Of a stretch of 60,837 nucleotides of DNA, positions 1-12,300 are shown in pieces (the stretch's first letter is position 1; each line of letters opens with the position of its first letter). The position numbers and the translations under genes were made by a program. The notes below the pieces were generated by a model, which saw only the letters and a program-made list of their open reading frames with translations, ran no database searches and was not told where the DNA came from. The stretch is from Hydrogenophilales bacterium (GTDB lineage Bacteria > Pseudomonadota > Gammaproteobacteria > Burkholderiales > Thiobacillaceae). The DNA lies in contig JAHFRD010000018.1 of the NCBI GenBank assembly GCA_023258975.1, positions 1 through 60,837 of the forward strand, read 5' to 3'.

Positions 1-47
1 GTCAGCGGCACGTCCAGAAGGTGCCGTGTTTGGATCTTGCGTACCAT
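1..47 (-). CDS. N-terminus of an unknown protein running off the left edge
   Basis: On the minus strand an ATG at 47 is preceded by a good ribosome binding site (AGGAG, about 6 nt upstream). It opens 15 codons reading MVRKIQTRHLLDVPL and then leaves the window. The reading frame and Shine-Dalgarno are all that can be seen. I do not recognise the family. It lies next to an IS relic, so it may be accessory. Confidence 0.35.
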   Translation of the reverse strand, partial: MVRKIQTRHLLDVPL

Positions 48-197
48 CTCTTGCTCCTCAGCCAAGTCACCTGGAGCGTCAAGCAATAAATGTTCCACTA
101 TTGTTAAGCGGCATTACTTAGCAGCACTGATTGGAGATATGACCCTATGTACAGTGACTACTCGGGAAACTTCTATCACACCACCGATTGATTGTAG

Positions 198-1601
<1,404 letters not shown>

Positions 1602-1618
1602 CTCTTTTATCCAATATC

Positions 1619-2188
1619 ATGAATAAAGGCGGGAAATTTGTTGTTCCCGTCTTGCCGCCTGAAGAGTGTGAACTGTTCCAGGCTGAACTGGACAATGTCG
1701 TACCGCTCACTCCACACGGTCGTATTCTCCCCTCCCCCATTCGACCTCCCCCCGTCCCGCTCAACTTGTTCCGTGATGAGCACGAGGTCATCCACGACTC
1801 TCTGCACGACCCGATACGCTGGGATGCGGAGACGGAAAGCGGGGAAGAAACATCCTATGTCCGCCCCGGCATCACGCGCCAAACCCTGCGTCGAATGCGG
1901 CGCGGCGAATGGGGTGCCCAGGCGGAACTTGATCTGCACGGCCTGACCCGCCCGGAAGCCAAGCGGGAACTCGCGGATTTTCTGTTTGAATGCAAACGCC
2001 GTGGTGCGCGCTGTGTACGCATCATTCACGGCAAGGGGCTGGGCTCGAAAAACCGCGAGCCGGTGCTGAAACTGCACGTGCGCCACTGGTTGATGTCGCG
2101 TGACGAGGTTCTGGCGTTCGTCCAGGCACGGCCGGCGGATGGCGGGAGCGGCGCGGTGATGGTGCTGCTGAAGTCTCCGAATGCTTAG
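1619..2188 (+). CDS. Smr-domain protein (SmrA-like)
   Basis: This 189-residue protein has a C-terminal Smr domain, a fold shared with MutS2 that cleaves or binds nucleic acid. The family motif LDLHGLT is at 104-110, RIIHGKG at 134-140 and the closing GGSGAVMVLLK near the end. The N-terminal 100 residues are charged and probably flexible, as in SmrA and SmrB. It starts 17 bp after trxB without a clear ribosome binding site, so it is probably cotranscribed with trxB. It overlaps cysM tail to tail by 4 bp. The substrate cannot be told from sequence; SmrB-type ribosome rescue is one possibility. Confidence 0.88.
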   Translation: MNKGGKFVVPVLPPEECELFQAELDNVVPLTPHGRILPSPIRPPPVPLNLFRDEHEVIHDSLHDPIRWDAETESGEETSYVRPGITRQTLRRMRRGEWGAQAELDLHGLTRPEAKRELADFLFECKRRGARCVRIIHGKGLGSKNREPVLKLHVRHWLMSRDEVLAFVQARPADGGSGAVMVLLKSPNA

Positions 2189-3072
2189 GCGGGAAACACC
2201 CCGGTCGACAGATAGCGATCCCCCCGGTCGCAGACGATGGAAACGATGACCGCGTTTTCCACTTCCCTGGACAATTGCAGGGCGGCATACAACGCGCCGC
2301 CGGAGGAGATGCCGGCGAAGATGCCCTCCTCGCTGGCCAGGCGGCGAGTCGTGTCCTCCGCCGCCTCCTGCCCGACATACATCATGCGATCCACCCGCGA
2401 GTAATCGCAGATGGACGGCACATATTCCTCCGGCCATTTGCGGATGCCGGGGATTTGGGCGCCCTCTTCCGGCTGCACGCCGACGATCTGGATGGCCGGG
2501 TTCTGCTCCTTGAGGTAGCGCGAGCAACCCATGATGGTGCCGGTGGTGCCCATGCTGGAAACGAAATGGGTGACGCGGCCTTCGGTGTCACGCCAGATTT
2601 CCGGGCCGGTGGACTCGTAATGGGCCGCCGGATTGTCCGGATTGGAGAACTGATCGAGGATCTTGCCCCGCCCTTCCCTTTGCATCTGCTCGGCGAGGTC
2701 GCGCGCGCCCTCCATGCCGGCCGTCTTGCTCACCAGAAGAAGTTCGGCGCCATAGGCGCGCATGCTCTGGCGGCGTTCGATGGAAAGGTGCTCGGGCATG
2801 ATCAGCACCATGCGATAACCCTTGATGGCGGCGGCCATCGCCAGAGCGATGCCGGTGTTGCCGCTGGTGGCTTCGATCAGGGTATCGCCGGGCCTGATCT
2901 CGCCGCGCAACTCGGCGCGGTTGATCATCGACAGCGCCGGGCGATCCTTCACGGAACCGGCCGGGTTGTTGCCTTCCAGTTTGACCAGCACGACATTGGT
3001 GGTTTCCCCGGGCAGTTTTTTCAGGCGAACCAGGGGAGTATTGCCGACGAAATCCTCAATGGTCTTGAACAT
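2185..3072 (-). CDS. cysM: Cysteine synthase B (O-acetylserine sulfhydrylase)
   Basis: CysM makes cysteine from O-acetylserine and sulfide or thiosulfate, using pyridoxal phosphate. The Schiff-base lysine is K42 in NNPAGSVKDRPA. The substrate loop SGNTG is at 70-74, and the phosphate-binding GTTGT and the C-terminal SSGG are present. The 295-residue length and the RRQSMRAYGAEL segment fit CysM better than CysK. It starts 5 bp after ugd, so it is the last gene of the minus-strand block that includes lapA, lapB, pyrF and ugd. Confidence 0.95.
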   Translation of the reverse strand: MFKTIEDFVGNTPLVRLKKLPGETTNVVLVKLEGNNPAGSVKDRPALSMINRAELRGEIRPGDTLIEATSGNTGIALAMAAAIKGYRMVLIMPEHLSIERRQSMRAYGAELLLVSKTAGMEGARDLAEQMQREGRGKILDQFSNPDNPAAHYESTGPEIWRDTEGRVTHFVSSMGTTGTIMGCSRYLKEQNPAIQIVGVQPEEGAQIPGIRKWPEEYVPSICDYSRVDRMMYVGQEAAEDTTRRLASEEGIFAGISSGGALYAALQLSREVENAVIVSIVCDRGDRYLSTGVFPA

Positions 3073-3077
3073 GGTCG

Positions 3078-4244
3078 TCAGTCCTTGCCGAACAGATCCC
3101 GGCTATAGACTTTGTCGGCCACGTCGCGCAGGTCGTCGGTCATGCGGTTGGCGACGATGACATCGGACTGCCGCTTGAATTCCGCCAGATCGTTGACCAC
3201 CCGTGAGCGGAAGAACTCCGGTTCCGTCAATACCGGTTCGTAGACGATGACCTCGATGCCCTTGGCCTTGATGCGCTTCATGATTCCCTGGATGCTGGAG
3301 GCGCGGAAGTTGTCCGAACCGCTCTTCATGATCAGGCGGTGGACGCCGACGATCCTGGGCTTGCGCTTGAGGATACTGTCGGCGACGAAGTCCTTGCGCG
3401 TGGTGTTGGAGTCGACGATGGCGCGCATCAGGTTCTGGGGGACATCCTGGTAGTTGGCGAGGAGTTGCTTGGTGTCCTTGGGCAGGCAGTAGCCGCCATA
3501 GCCGAACGAGGGGTTGTTGTAATGCTCGCCGATGCGCGGGTCGAGACAGACGCCCTGGATGATGTGTTTGGTATCCAGCCCGTGGGTGGCGGCGTAGGTG
3601 TCGAGTTCGTTGAAGTAGGCCACCCGCATGGCGAGGTAGGTATTGGAGAAGAGCTTGACCGCTTCGGCTTCGGTGGAGTCGGTGTACAGCACCGGGATGT
3701 CCCGCTTGATGGCGCCTTGCCTGAGCAGGTTGGCGAATGCCTCGGCGCGCTCGGAACGCTCGCCGAGGATGATGCGCGAGGGGTGCAGGTTGTCGTAGAG
3801 CGCTTTGCCTTCACGCAGGAATTCGGGGGAGAAAATCAGGTTTTCGCAGTGGAGCTGTGCTTTCAACTTCGCGGTGTAGCCGACCGGGACGGTGGATTTG
3901 AGGATCATCACCGCTTTCGGGTTGATCGCCTTGACGTCCTGGATCACCGCTTCCACCGTGCGGGTGTTGAAGTAATTGGTTTCTGGATCGTAATCGGTGG
4001 GGGTGGCGATGATGACGAATGCCGCCCCCTCATAGGCCTCCCGCTTGTCCAGCGTGGCGCGAAAGTTGAGCGGCTTGTGGCTCAGATAGTCCTCGATCTC
4101 GGTGTCGACGATGGGGGAAACCTTGCGGTTGAGCATCTCGATCTTCTCGGGAACGATGTCGAGCGCGACCACTTCGTTGTGCTGGGCGAGCAGGATGGCA
4201 TTGGAGAGTCCGACGTAGCCGGTGCCGGCGATGGCGATTTTCAT
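3078..4244 (-). CDS. ugd: UDP-glucose 6-dehydrogenase
   Basis: Ugd oxidises UDP-glucose twice with NAD to UDP-glucuronate, a precursor for exopolysaccharide or modified lipid A. The N-terminal Rossmann motif GTGYVGL is at residues 7-13. The catalytic cysteine is C253 in [11 protein letters not shown]. The 388-residue length matches the short E. coli-type enzyme. Its start codon overlaps the pyrF stop (ATGA), so the two are translationally coupled, and cysM follows after 5 bp. No other sugar-nucleotide genes lie nearby. Confidence 0.95.
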   Translation of the reverse strand: MKIAIAGTGYVGLSNAILLAQHNEVVALDIVPEKIEMLNRKVSPIVDTEIEDYLSHKPLNFRATLDKREAYEGAAFVIIATPTDYDPETNYFNTRTVEAVIQDVKAINPKAVMILKSTVPVGYTAKLKAQLHCENLIFSPEFLREGKALYDNLHPSRIILGERSERAEAFANLLRQGAIKRDIPVLYTDSTEAEAVKLFSNTYLAMRVAYFNELDTYAATHGLDTKHIIQGVCLDPRIGEHYNNPSFGYGGYCLPKDTKQLLANYQDVPQNLMRAIVDSNTTRKDFVADSILKRKPRIVGVHRLIMKSGSDNFRASSIQGIMKRIKAKGIEVIVYEPVLTEPEFFRSRVVNDLAEFKRQSDVIVANRMTDDLRDVADKVYSRDLFGKD

Positions 4245-4957
4245 GGATGGGCTTCCTGGCTTGAATGCGCGATTTCCCGCGCGATGGAATCCAGCGCGGC
4301 CAAGGGATCGGCGGCCTGGGTGATGGGGCGGCCGATAACGAGGTAATCGGAACCGGCCCGCATGGCCTGGGCGGGGGTGAGGATGCGGCTCTGGTCACCC
4401 GCGTCACTGCCTGCGGGGCGGATGCCTGGTGTCACCAGAAGAAAATCGCCATTCAGGCTGGAACGCAGCAGCGGGGCTTCCTGGGCGGAACAGACCACAC
4501 CGTCCAAGCCGCTGTCATGCGCCAGCGAGGCCAGCAACATCACCTGCTGGCGGGTAGAGGTCTCGACTCCGATCGCGCGCAGTTCTTCCTCACCCATGCT
4601 GGTCAGCACCGTCACCGCGATCAATCTTGGCCGCTCGGTCAAACCTTCCAGCGCTTCGCGCGCGGCGTGCATCATGCGCGGCCCACCACTAGCGTGCACA
4701 TTCATCATCCATACCCCCAAGCGGGCGGCCGCCTTGCAGGCCTGCGCCACTGTGTTGGGAATGTCGTGAAATTTCAGGTCGAGAAAAACCGCGAAGCCGC
4801 GTGATGCCAGTTCTTCGATAAAAGCGGGGCCGGCCGCCACGAACAGCTCCTTGCCGACCTTGAGGCGGCACAAATCGGGCCGCACCTGGTCGACAAAGGC
4901 GCGCGCCTGATCGGCCCGCGGGTAGTCCAGCGCGACAATGACCTTGGGATCACTCAT
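4241..4957 (-). CDS. pyrF: Orotidine 5'-phosphate decarboxylase
   Basis: PyrF makes UMP in the last step of pyrimidine synthesis. The catalytic charged network DxKxxD is visible as D60, K62 and D65 in [13 protein letters not shown]. The phosphate-binding VTPGIRP and the C-terminal VIGRPIT are also present. The 238-residue length is normal. The gene overlaps lapB at its start by 8 bp and ugd at its end by 4 bp, which places it inside a tightly packed operon, as in other proteobacteria where lapB precedes pyrF. Confidence 0.97.
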   Translation of the reverse strand: MSDPKVIVALDYPRADQARAFVDQVRPDLCRLKVGKELFVAAGPAFIEELASRGFAVFLDLKFHDIPNTVAQACKAAARLGVWMMNVHASGGPRMMHAAREALEGLTERPRLIAVTVLTSMGEEELRAIGVETSTRQQVMLLASLAHDSGLDGVVCSAQEAPLLRSSLNGDFLLVTPGIRPAGSDAGDQSRILTPAQAMRAGSDYLVIGRPITQAADPLAALDSIAREIAHSSQEAHP

Positions 4958-6119
4958 GTTCCAACCTTTCCGGAGAAATACTTTCCCAGCGCGCGCAGGC
5001 CGGGCACTGCCAGAAGAACTGACGCGCCTTGAAGCCGCAATCTCCGCACTGGTAGTAGGCCACCTGGCTTACCTGGCGATGCACCAGATCCTGGGCCAGA
5101 CGGCTTTCCACCCGCCCATCCGAGGTCTCCGGCAGCAAGGCGTTGCTGGCTTGCAGGTAATCGTCAAGCGCGCGCAGGCTGGGATGTCGTTTCAGTTCGT
5201 CGGCCGCCAGTTCGCGCGCGGCCTCCCAGCTCTGGCGCGCGGCCACGGTCTGAAACAGGAGGTGCAGCAGATCCGGGCTGGGGCGCTGCTCCAGATTGCC
5301 CCGCAACATGCGGATGGCCTGCTCATGCCGGCCGAGGCGGCCATGTGCCTGAACCAGGCGCTCGGCGACGATGGGCAGAAAAGCCGGGTTGATTTCCTCG
5401 ATGCGGCGCCAGGCGGCGATGGCGGCCTCGTCCTGGCCGGACTGGGCTTCGAGATCGCCCAGCAGCAGGATGGCGCGCGCGGAGCGGCGGTTCTTGCGCA
5501 GCGCCTGTTCCAGATGGCCGCGCGCCACATCACCCTCTCCGCGCAACATGGCGGCGGCGGCCAGTTCGCAATGGTAGTGCGCGGTATTGGCGTTCTGTGA
5601 GAGACAGCCGAGTTTTTCCAGCCTCTGCGCGGTGGTGACGGCCTGCTGCCAATCCTTGGTGAGCACCTGGATTTGCAACAGGTTGCGCAGTGCCTCCAGG
5701 GCGTGCGCGCCGGTTTCCAGGCGCCGGAACACTTCCTCCGCGCGATCCAGCAGTCCGGCCTTGAGAAAATCCTCACCCAGTTCATAGAGCGCCTTCATGC
5801 GCTGATCCTGTGCGAGATCGGCTCGATCCACCAGGCTCTGGTGAATGCGGATGGCGCGATCCAACTCACCACGACGGCGGAACAGGGCGCCCAGCGCGAA
5901 ATGCAATTCCAGGGTATCGGGATCGAGGCGGGCCACTTCCAGGAAAGCCTCGATGGCCTGATCCGGCTGCTCATTCAGCAGGTAATTGAGGCCCTTGAAA
6001 TAGGAACGCGGCACCGCGCGCGATTCCTGCATGACATGGCGAATATCCACGCGCGCGGCCAGCCAGCCGAGGGCAAAGAACAGGGGGATGACCAGGAGGT
6101 GCCAGGCTTCGAGTTCCAA
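4950..6119 (-). CDS. lapB: Lipopolysaccharide assembly protein B (TPR, rubredoxin-like)
   Basis: LapB is an inner-membrane anchored cytoplasmic TPR protein. In enterobacteria it works with FtsH to control LpxC and so the amount of lipopolysaccharide. I chose the TTG at 6119: it follows the lapA stop, has GGAG upstream, and gives 389 residues, the same length as E. coli LapB. An N-terminal membrane segment (residues about 5-20) is followed by TPR repeats. The C-terminal metal-binding motif is CGDCGFKA followed by CPAC, two CxxC knuckles. The gene continues from lapA and overlaps pyrF. Confidence 0.92.
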   Translation of the reverse strand: MELEAWHLLVIPLFFALGWLAARVDIRHVMQESRAVPRSYFKGLNYLLNEQPDQAIEAFLEVARLDPDTLELHFALGALFRRRGELDRAIRIHQSLVDRADLAQDQRMKALYELGEDFLKAGLLDRAEEVFRRLETGAHALEALRNLLQIQVLTKDWQQAVTTAQRLEKLGCLSQNANTAHYHCELAAAAMLRGEGDVARGHLEQALRKNRRSARAILLLGDLEAQSGQDEAAIAAWRRIEEINPAFLPIVAERLVQAHGRLGRHEQAIRMLRGNLEQRPSPDLLHLLFQTVAARQSWEAARELAADELKRHPSLRALDDYLQASNALLPETSDGRVESRLAQDLVHRQVSQVAYYQCGDCGFKARQFFWQCPACARWESISPERLEHE

Positions 6120-6123
6120 CGGC

Positions 6124-6381
6124 TTACTCCGGCTTGGAATGGTCGGAAACCAGGCGGCGCAACTGGCGCAATTCACGATGGTTGCGCAACAGACGCCAGG
6201 AACAGGCCAGCAAACCCACCAGCAGGCCTAAGGCGAAGGACACCAGAATGACCAGCGCCAGCGGAGATTGCCATTCGTAGCCGAAGAAATAGTGCAGCAC
6301 GACGACTTCACTGTTTTTGACCGCGAAGCCAAGCAGCAGCACGAACAGGACAATCTTGAGAAACAGTGCCAGGTAGCGCAT
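6124..6381 (-). CDS. lapA: Lipopolysaccharide assembly protein A
   Basis: This small inner-membrane protein of 85 residues has two transmembrane helices (about 1-20 and 40-62) followed by a basic coiled tail. This is the LapA/YciS (DUF1049) layout. The start at 6381 has GAGG just upstream and begins MRYLALFLKIVLF. The partner lapB follows 4 bp downstream. A strong terminator lies 60 bp upstream, after ihfB, so lapA probably needs its own promoter in 6382-6443 or readthrough. Confidence 0.9.
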   Translation of the reverse strand: MRYLALFLKIVLFVLLLGFAVKNSEVVVLHYFFGYEWQSPLALVILVSFALGLLVGLLACSWRLLRNHRELRQLRRLVSDHSKPE

Positions 6382-6443
6382 GGCCTCTGCGGGGTGCGGG
6401 AAAGACCGCGATTGTAGCGGCAGGCTCCGGGAGCCGGAACCAT

Positions 6444-6473
6444 AAAAAAGGCGCCGCATGAAGCGGCGCCTTT
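6444..6473 (-). terminator. Rho-independent terminator after ihfB
   Basis: A perfect 8-bp GC stem (GGCGCCGC with GCGGCGCC, loop of 5) is flanked by A-runs on the plus strand. On the minus strand it is therefore followed by a run of six T. It lies directly after the ihfB stop. Confidence 0.85.
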
Positions 6474-6490
6474 ATCAGGAATGGTCGAGC

Positions 6491-6775
6491 TTATTCCTTG
6501 AAGTCCACACGGTCGCGCAATTCCTTGCCCGCCTTGAAGTGCGGCACATACTTGCCCGCCACCTGGACCTTGTCACCGGTCTTGGGGTTGCGCCCCAATC
6601 GGGGCGGACGGAAATTGAGGCTGAAACTGCCAAAACCCCGGATTTCGATCCGTTCACCTTCCACCAGGCTGTTCACCATGGCGTCGATGATGGTTTTGAC
6701 GGCAAGCTCGGCATCCGCCGCTACCAGATGGGGATGGCGCTCCGCCAGCCGGGCGATCAGCTCCGACTTGGTCAT
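6491..6775 (-). CDS. ihfB: Integration host factor subunit beta
   Basis: IHF-beta pairs with IHF-alpha to bend DNA at specific sites in recombination, replication and sigma-54 transcription. The 94-residue protein has the full family signature, including [11 protein letters not shown] and [10 protein letters not shown] with the DNA-intercalating proline, then [16 protein letters not shown] start at the ATG at 6775 (MTKSEL), which equals the E. coli N-terminus. An upstream ATG at 6793 overlapping the rpsA stop would add six residues. It follows rpsA, the usual order, and ends at a terminator. Confidence 0.96.
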   Translation of the reverse strand: MTKSELIARLAERHPHLVAADAELAVKTIIDAMVNSLVEGERIEIRGFGSFSLNFRPPRLGRNPKTGDKVQVAGKYVPHFKAGKELRDRVDFKE

Positions 6776-6789
6776 TGCGCCAATTTCTA

Positions 6790-8505
6790 TCATTCGCCGA
6801 CCTTGTTATCGAGCTTGGCTTTCAGCAGCGCACCCAGGTTGGTGGTGCCGCTGGAATGCTCGGAAGCCAGCTTGCGCAGCGCTTCGGATTGTTCGGCGGC
6901 GTCACGGGCCTTGATCGACAGGTTGATCTGGCGGTTCTTGCGATCAATGTTGATGATCACGGTTTCCACCGTCTCGTCGTCCTTGAGATGGGTGCGGATG
7001 TCCTCGACGCGGTCGCGGGAGACTTCGGAAGCGCGCAGATAACCCTCCACTTCGCCATCCAGCAGGATCACGGCGCCCTTGGCGTCCATGCTCTTCACCG
7101 TGCCGGTGACGATGCTGCCCTTGTCGTGGGTGGCCACGTAGGCGTTGAAAGGATCGTTCTCCATCTGCTTGATGCCCAGGGAGATGCGTTCCTTCTCGAC
7201 GTCGATGGCCAGCACGGAGGCTTCCACTTCCTCACCCTTACGGTAGTTGCGCAGGGCTTCTTCGCCGGCCAGGTTCCAGGACAGGTCGGACAGATGCACC
7301 AGACCGTCGATACCGCCGGGCAAGCCGATGAAGATGCCGAAGTCGGTGATGGACTTGATCTGGCCACTGACCTTGTCGCCCTTCTTGAAGGTGGCGGCGA
7401 AATCATCCCAGGGGTTGGCCTTGCACTGCTTCATGCCCAGGGAGATGCGGCGGCGATCCTCGTCGATCTCCAGAACCATGACTTCCACTTCGTCACCCAG
7501 GGCAACGACCTTGGAGGGGTTGACGTTCTTGTTGGTCCAGTCCATTTCGGAGACGTGCACCAGGCCTTCGATACCCGGCTCGATTTCCACGAAACAGCCG
7601 TAGTCGGTGAGGTTGGCCACCTTGCCGAACATGCGGGTGCCGGTGGGGTAACGGCGGGAGAGGCCGACCCACGGGTCTTCACCAAGCTGCTTCAAGCCCA
7701 GGGAGACGCGGTTCTTGTCCTGATCGAACTTGAGCACCATCGCGCTGACTTCGTCACCGACATTGACCACTTCGGAGGGATGCTTGACCCGGCGCCAGGC
7801 CAGATCGGTGATGTGCAGCAGGCCGTCGATGCCGCCGAGGTCGACGAAGGCGCCGTATTCGGTGATGTTCTTGACGATACCCTTGACCGTGGCGCCTTCC
7901 TTCAGGTTGGCCAGCAGGTTTTCACGCTCGGCGCCCATGCTCTGTTCCAGCACGGCCTTGCGCGATACCACGACGTTGTTGCGCTTGCGATCCAGTTTGA
8001 TGACCTTGAACTCGGATTCCTTGTTCTCGTAGGGGGTGGTGTCCTTGATCGGGCGCACATCCACCAGGGAACCGGGCAGGAAGGCGCGGATGCCGTTACA
8101 CATGACAGTGAGGCCACCCTTGACCTTGCCGTTGACCAGGCCCTTGACGATGCGGCCTTCTTCCATCGCCGCTTCCAGATCCAGCCAGGCGGCGAGGCGG
8201 CGGGCGCGATCACGCGACAGCTTGGTGGAACCGAAGCCGTCTTCGATGGATTCGATGGCGACCTGCACGAAATCGCCCACTACAACTTCCAGACCGCCCC
8301 GGTCATTCTTGAACTCTTCGACGGGAATCAGACTTTCGGACTTGAGGCCGGCGTTGACGGTGACAAAGTTGTCGTCGATGCCGACGACCTCGGCGGTGAT
8401 GATCTCGCCGTGGCGCATCTCCTGTTTGGAGATGCTTTCCTCGAACATGGCGGCAAACGATTCCATGGAATCCATGGCGGGTTGGGTGGAAGCAGCAGTG
8501 GACAT
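6790..8505 (-). CDS. rpsA: 30S ribosomal protein S1
   Basis: S1 binds mRNA on the small ribosomal subunit and helps start translation of structured messages. The 571-residue protein shows six S1 repeats, each with the GxVxxxxxxGxFV-type core (for example [15 protein letters not shown] and [15 protein letters not shown]). The first two are diverged, as is normal. The start at 8505 (MSTAAS) has AGG upstream; the frame is open 10 codons further. A terminator-like hairpin separates it from cmk, so it likely has its own promoter or is controlled by attenuation. Confidence 0.96.
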   Translation of the reverse strand: MSTAASTQPAMDSMESFAAMFEESISKQEMRHGEIITAEVVGIDDNFVTVNAGLKSESLIPVEEFKNDRGGLEVVVGDFVQVAIESIEDGFGSTKLSRDRARRLAAWLDLEAAMEEGRIVKGLVNGKVKGGLTVMCNGIRAFLPGSLVDVRPIKDTTPYENKESEFKVIKLDRKRNNVVVSRKAVLEQSMGAERENLLANLKEGATVKGIVKNITEYGAFVDLGGIDGLLHITDLAWRRVKHPSEVVNVGDEVSAMVLKFDQDKNRVSLGLKQLGEDPWVGLSRRYPTGTRMFGKVANLTDYGCFVEIEPGIEGLVHVSEMDWTNKNVNPSKVVALGDEVEVMVLEIDEDRRRISLGMKQCKANPWDDFAATFKKGDKVSGQIKSITDFGIFIGLPGGIDGLVHLSDLSWNLAGEEALRNYRKGEEVEASVLAIDVEKERISLGIKQMENDPFNAYVATHDKGSIVTGTVKSMDAKGAVILLDGEVEGYLRASEVSRDRVEDIRTHLKDDETVETVIINIDRKNRQINLSIKARDAAEQSEALRKLASEHSSGTTNLGALLKAKLDNKVGE

Positions 8506-8549
8506 TGAGAAACCTGAAGAAAACCGTGTCGCCACGGTGGGGGTAAATG

Positions 8550-8577
8550 AAAAACCGAAAGGACTCAGCCTTTCGGG
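8550..8577 (-). terminator. Terminator-like hairpin between cmk and rpsA
   Basis: On the minus strand an 8-bp perfect stem (CCGAAAGG with CCTTTCGG, loop of 6) is followed by a T-run (GGTTTTTC). It lies just downstream of the cmk stop and upstream of the rpsA start. It could end cmk transcripts or act as a partial attenuator before rpsA. Confidence 0.7.
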
Positions 8578-8581
8578 GGAG

Positions 8582-9265
8582 TTACAACGTGGCCGTCGTT
8601 TCCCGGTACCACCGGAGCACCTGCGCCACCGCCTGTTGGATGGTCAGATTCGTGGTATCGAGCAACGCGGCATCCGCCGTCTGTCGCAGAGGGGCTGCGG
8701 AGCGGGCGGCATCACGCGCGTCCCGTTCCCTCAGATCCTGCAACAGGGCGGCGAGACTAGCATCGAAACCTTTTTCAATCAACTGCTTATAGCGTCTTTG
8801 CGCGCGTTCCTCGGCCGTCGCGGTGAGGAAGATTTTCAGCGTCGCATCGGGAAAAACCACCGATCCCATGTCGCGCCCGTCGGTCACCAATCCGGGGGGC
8901 TGACGGAGAGCGCGCTGGCGTTCCAGAAGCGCCGCGCGCAAGGCGGGCAATGCGGCGATGCGGGAAGCCGCGCGCCCCGCCTCTTCGGTGCGAACCACAT
9001 CGCCCACGGCGGCGCCATCCAGATAGATCTCGACACCATCGAAACGCGGTTCGATCCGATGCGCCAACCGCGCCAGCTCCGGTTCGTCGTCCAGGGCGAC
9101 GCCCGCCTGTTGCGCGGCATGGGCGGTGACGCGATAGATCGCGCCGCTGTCGAGATAATGAAAACCCAGCTCGCGGGCCACCAGGGCCGCCACCGTACCC
9201 TTGCCGGATGCGGAGGGACCGTCGATGGCGATGACGGGAGGAAGAGGCGTTGCGTTCGAGTTCAT
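8582..9265 (-). CDS. cmk: Cytidylate kinase
   Basis: Cmk phosphorylates CMP and dCMP to the diphosphates. The P-loop GPSASGKGT is at residues 16-24. The CMP-binding YLDSGAIYR and the TDGRDMG motif are present. The start at 9265 gives 228 residues, the normal size; the longer open frame to 9355 would run into the end of purL. The gene lies directly upstream of rpsA, a classic pairing. It sits 47 bp after purL on the same strand. Confidence 0.95.
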   Translation of the reverse strand: MNSNATPLPPVIAIDGPSASGKGTVAALVARELGFHYLDSGAIYRVTAHAAQQAGVALDDEPELARLAHRIEPRFDGVEIYLDGAAVGDVVRTEEAGRAASRIAALPALRAALLERQRALRQPPGLVTDGRDMGSVVFPDATLKIFLTATAEERAQRRYKQLIEKGFDASLAALLQDLRERDARDAARSAAPLRQTADAALLDTTNLTIQQAVAQVLRWYRETTATL

Positions 9266-9312
9266 GGTGTCCGTGGATGTCGTGGGTCGTATTTTGTGGG
9301 TGCGTATTTCGT

Positions 9313-12300
9313 TCACCCCACCCACTTGCGCGCATTCCTGAACAGCCGCAGCCACGGGCCGTCTTCCCGCCAGTCGTCCGGGTGCCAGGAATGTTGCACG
9401 GCGCGGAACACGCGTTCCGGGTGCGGCATCATGATGGTGAAGCGGCCATCCGGAGTGGTCAGGCCGGTGATGCCCTTGGGCGAGCCGTTGGGGTTGAGCG
9501 GGTAGGCCTCGGTCTTGCGTCCGCGGTTGTCCACATAGCGCAGACAGACCTCGGCATCCTTGCGTTGCGCCTTGCTGTCGAACACCGCCCTGCCCTCGCC
9601 GTGGGCGACGACGATGGGCATGCGACTGCCCGCCATGCCGTCGAACAGGATCGAGGGAGTTTCCGGAATTTCCACCATGACGAAACGGGCTTCGAACTGT
9701 TCCGAGAGATTGCGTTCAAAGCGCGGCCAGTGTTCGGCGCCGGGGATGATGTCTTTCATGCGGCTCATCATCTGACAGCCGTTGCACACTCCCAGGGCGA
9801 AGCTGTCGCCACGCTCGAAGAAAGCCTGGAATTCGTCTCGGGCGCGGGCATTGTGCAGGATGCTGGATGCCCAGCCGCCGCCGGCGCCGAGCACGTCACC
9901 GTAGGAAAACCCACCACAGGCGGCGAGCCCCTTGAAGTTTTTGAGTTTGACGCGGCCGGCGAGGATGTCGCTCATGTGCACATCCACCGGAGTGAAGCCG
10001 GCGCGGGCAAAGGCCGCCGCCATTTCCACCTCGCCGTTGACGCCCTGCTCGCGCAGGATGGCGATCCTGGGCTGGGCGCGTTTCGTCTTTACGTGGGGCG
10101 CGGCCACATCCTCGTTCAGGTCGAAGCTCAACGCCACGTGCAATCCGGGGTTCTTCTTCGCCAGCCCCGCGAATTCCTGTTTCGCGCAATCCGGGTTGTC
10201 GCGCAGGGCCTGCATGCGGGTGCTGGTTTCCGCCCAGGCGTCGAGCAGATCGGTGCGAGCTTCATCGAACACAGGCACGCCTTCGCGCAGGACGCGGATG
10301 CGGTCTTTCCGGTTGATGCCGCCGAGGATGTAGAACTCGTCGCGGATGCCGGCTTGGAAACAGGCATCCAGAACCGCCTTGGTGTCGGAACGGCGTACCT
10401 GGATCACGGCGCCCAGTTCCTCGTTGAACAGAATGCCGAATAGGCGGCTGGTGTAAGGCTCGTGCGGATCGGGCGCGTCGACCACATCCTCCATGATGTC
10501 GTCGTGGAGGCGATGGTAGCGAAGTTCATCCACATCGAGATCGACACCGCAGCGGCCGGCGAAGGCCATTTCACACAGGGTGGCAAACAGGCCGCCATCG
10601 CCACGGTCGTGATAGGCGAGCAGCTTGCCCTCACTGTTGAGTTGCTGGATCAGGGTGAAGAAGCTCTTGAGGCGCGCCGGTTCGTCGAGGTTCGGGCAGG
10701 TATCGCCGAGTTCGCCATAGACCTGGCCGAGGATGGAACCGCCCAGTCGGTTCTGGCCGCGCCCGAGGTCGATCAGGATCAGATCCGTTTCGCCCTGATC
10801 GGTTCTCAGTTGTGGCGTCAGGACGCGGCGCGCGTCGGGGCTGGGGGCGAAGGCGGTGATGATGAGGGAGAGCGGCGATACCACGGCGCAGGCTTGCTCA
10901 CCGTCTTGCCAGCGCGACGCCATCGACATCGAGTCCTTGCCCACCGGGATGCTGATGCCCAGCTCCGGACACAGTTCCTTGCCCACGGCGCGCACCGTGT
11001 CGAACAGGGCGGCATCCTCGCCGGGAGCGCCCGCGGCGGCCATCCAGTTGGCGGACAGGCGGATGTCGCCGATGTCGCCCACGGCGGCGGCGGCCAGGTT
11101 GGTGATGGCTTCGCCCACCGCCATGCGGCCGGAGGCGGCGGGGTCGATCAGGGCGATGGGGCTGCGTTCACCCATCGCCATCGCCTCGCCCAGATAACCT
11201 TCGTAGCCCATCGTCGTCACCGCCACGTCCGCCACCGGCATCTGCCAGGGGCCGACGAACTGGTCGCGCGCGGTGTAGCCGCCCACGGTGCGGTCGCCGA
11301 TGGTGATGAGAAAGGATTTGCTGGCCACGGTCGGGTGGCACAGCACGCGGTAGGCCGCTTCCTTCAAATCCAGTCCGCCGGCGGTGAACGGCCTGAGCAT
11401 GGGTGTTTCATGCTTCACGTCGCGGGTCATGCGCGGTGGCTTGCCGAGCAGGACATCCATTTCCATCTCGACGGCGTTGTTGCCGAAATGACGATCCGTG
11501 ACGGTCAACAAGCCGTCATCGGTGGCCGTTCCCACCACGGAGAAGGGGCAACGCTCTCGCTCGCACAGCTTCTTGAACAGCGCCAGGCTGTCCGGGGCGA
11601 TGGCCAGAACATAGCGTTCCTGTGCCTCGTTGCACCAGATTTCACGCGGGCTCATGCCCGGTTCCAGGCTGGGCACGTCGCGCAGTTCGAATTTCGCGCC
11701 CAGCCCCGCGCCATGCGCCAGTTCCGGCATGGCATTGGAGATGCCGCCGGCGCCCACGTCATGCACGGAAAGGATCGGGTTGGCCTCGCCCATCTGCCAG
11801 CAGCGGTCGATGACTTCCTGCGCGCGCCGCTGGATTTCCGGGTTGCCGCGCTGCACGGAATCGAAGTCCAGGGCTTCGGCGTTGGAACCGGCGCCCATGC
11901 TCGACGCCGCGCCGCCGCCCAGGCCGATCAGCAGACCCGGCCCACCCAACTGGATCAGCAGGGTACCGGCGGCGAATCGCCGTTTGTGGATGTGGCGTTC
12001 CTGGATGTTGCCGAGGCCGCCGGCCAGCATGATCGGCTTGTGGTAACCCCGCACGCGGCCGTCCGGCGTTTTCATCTCGAACGTGCGGAAGTAGCCGGTG
12101 AGATTGGGACGGCCGAATTCGTTGTTGAAGGCGGCGGCGCCGAGGGGGCCGTCGATCATGATCTGGAGCGGCGAGACGATGCGCCCCGGGCGGCCGATGG
12201 GCTTGCCATATTCGTGTTCCCAGGGCTGCTCGAAGCCGGGAATGGCCAGGTTGGAGACGGTGAAGCCGCACAGACCCGCCTTCGGCTTGGAACCCTGGCC

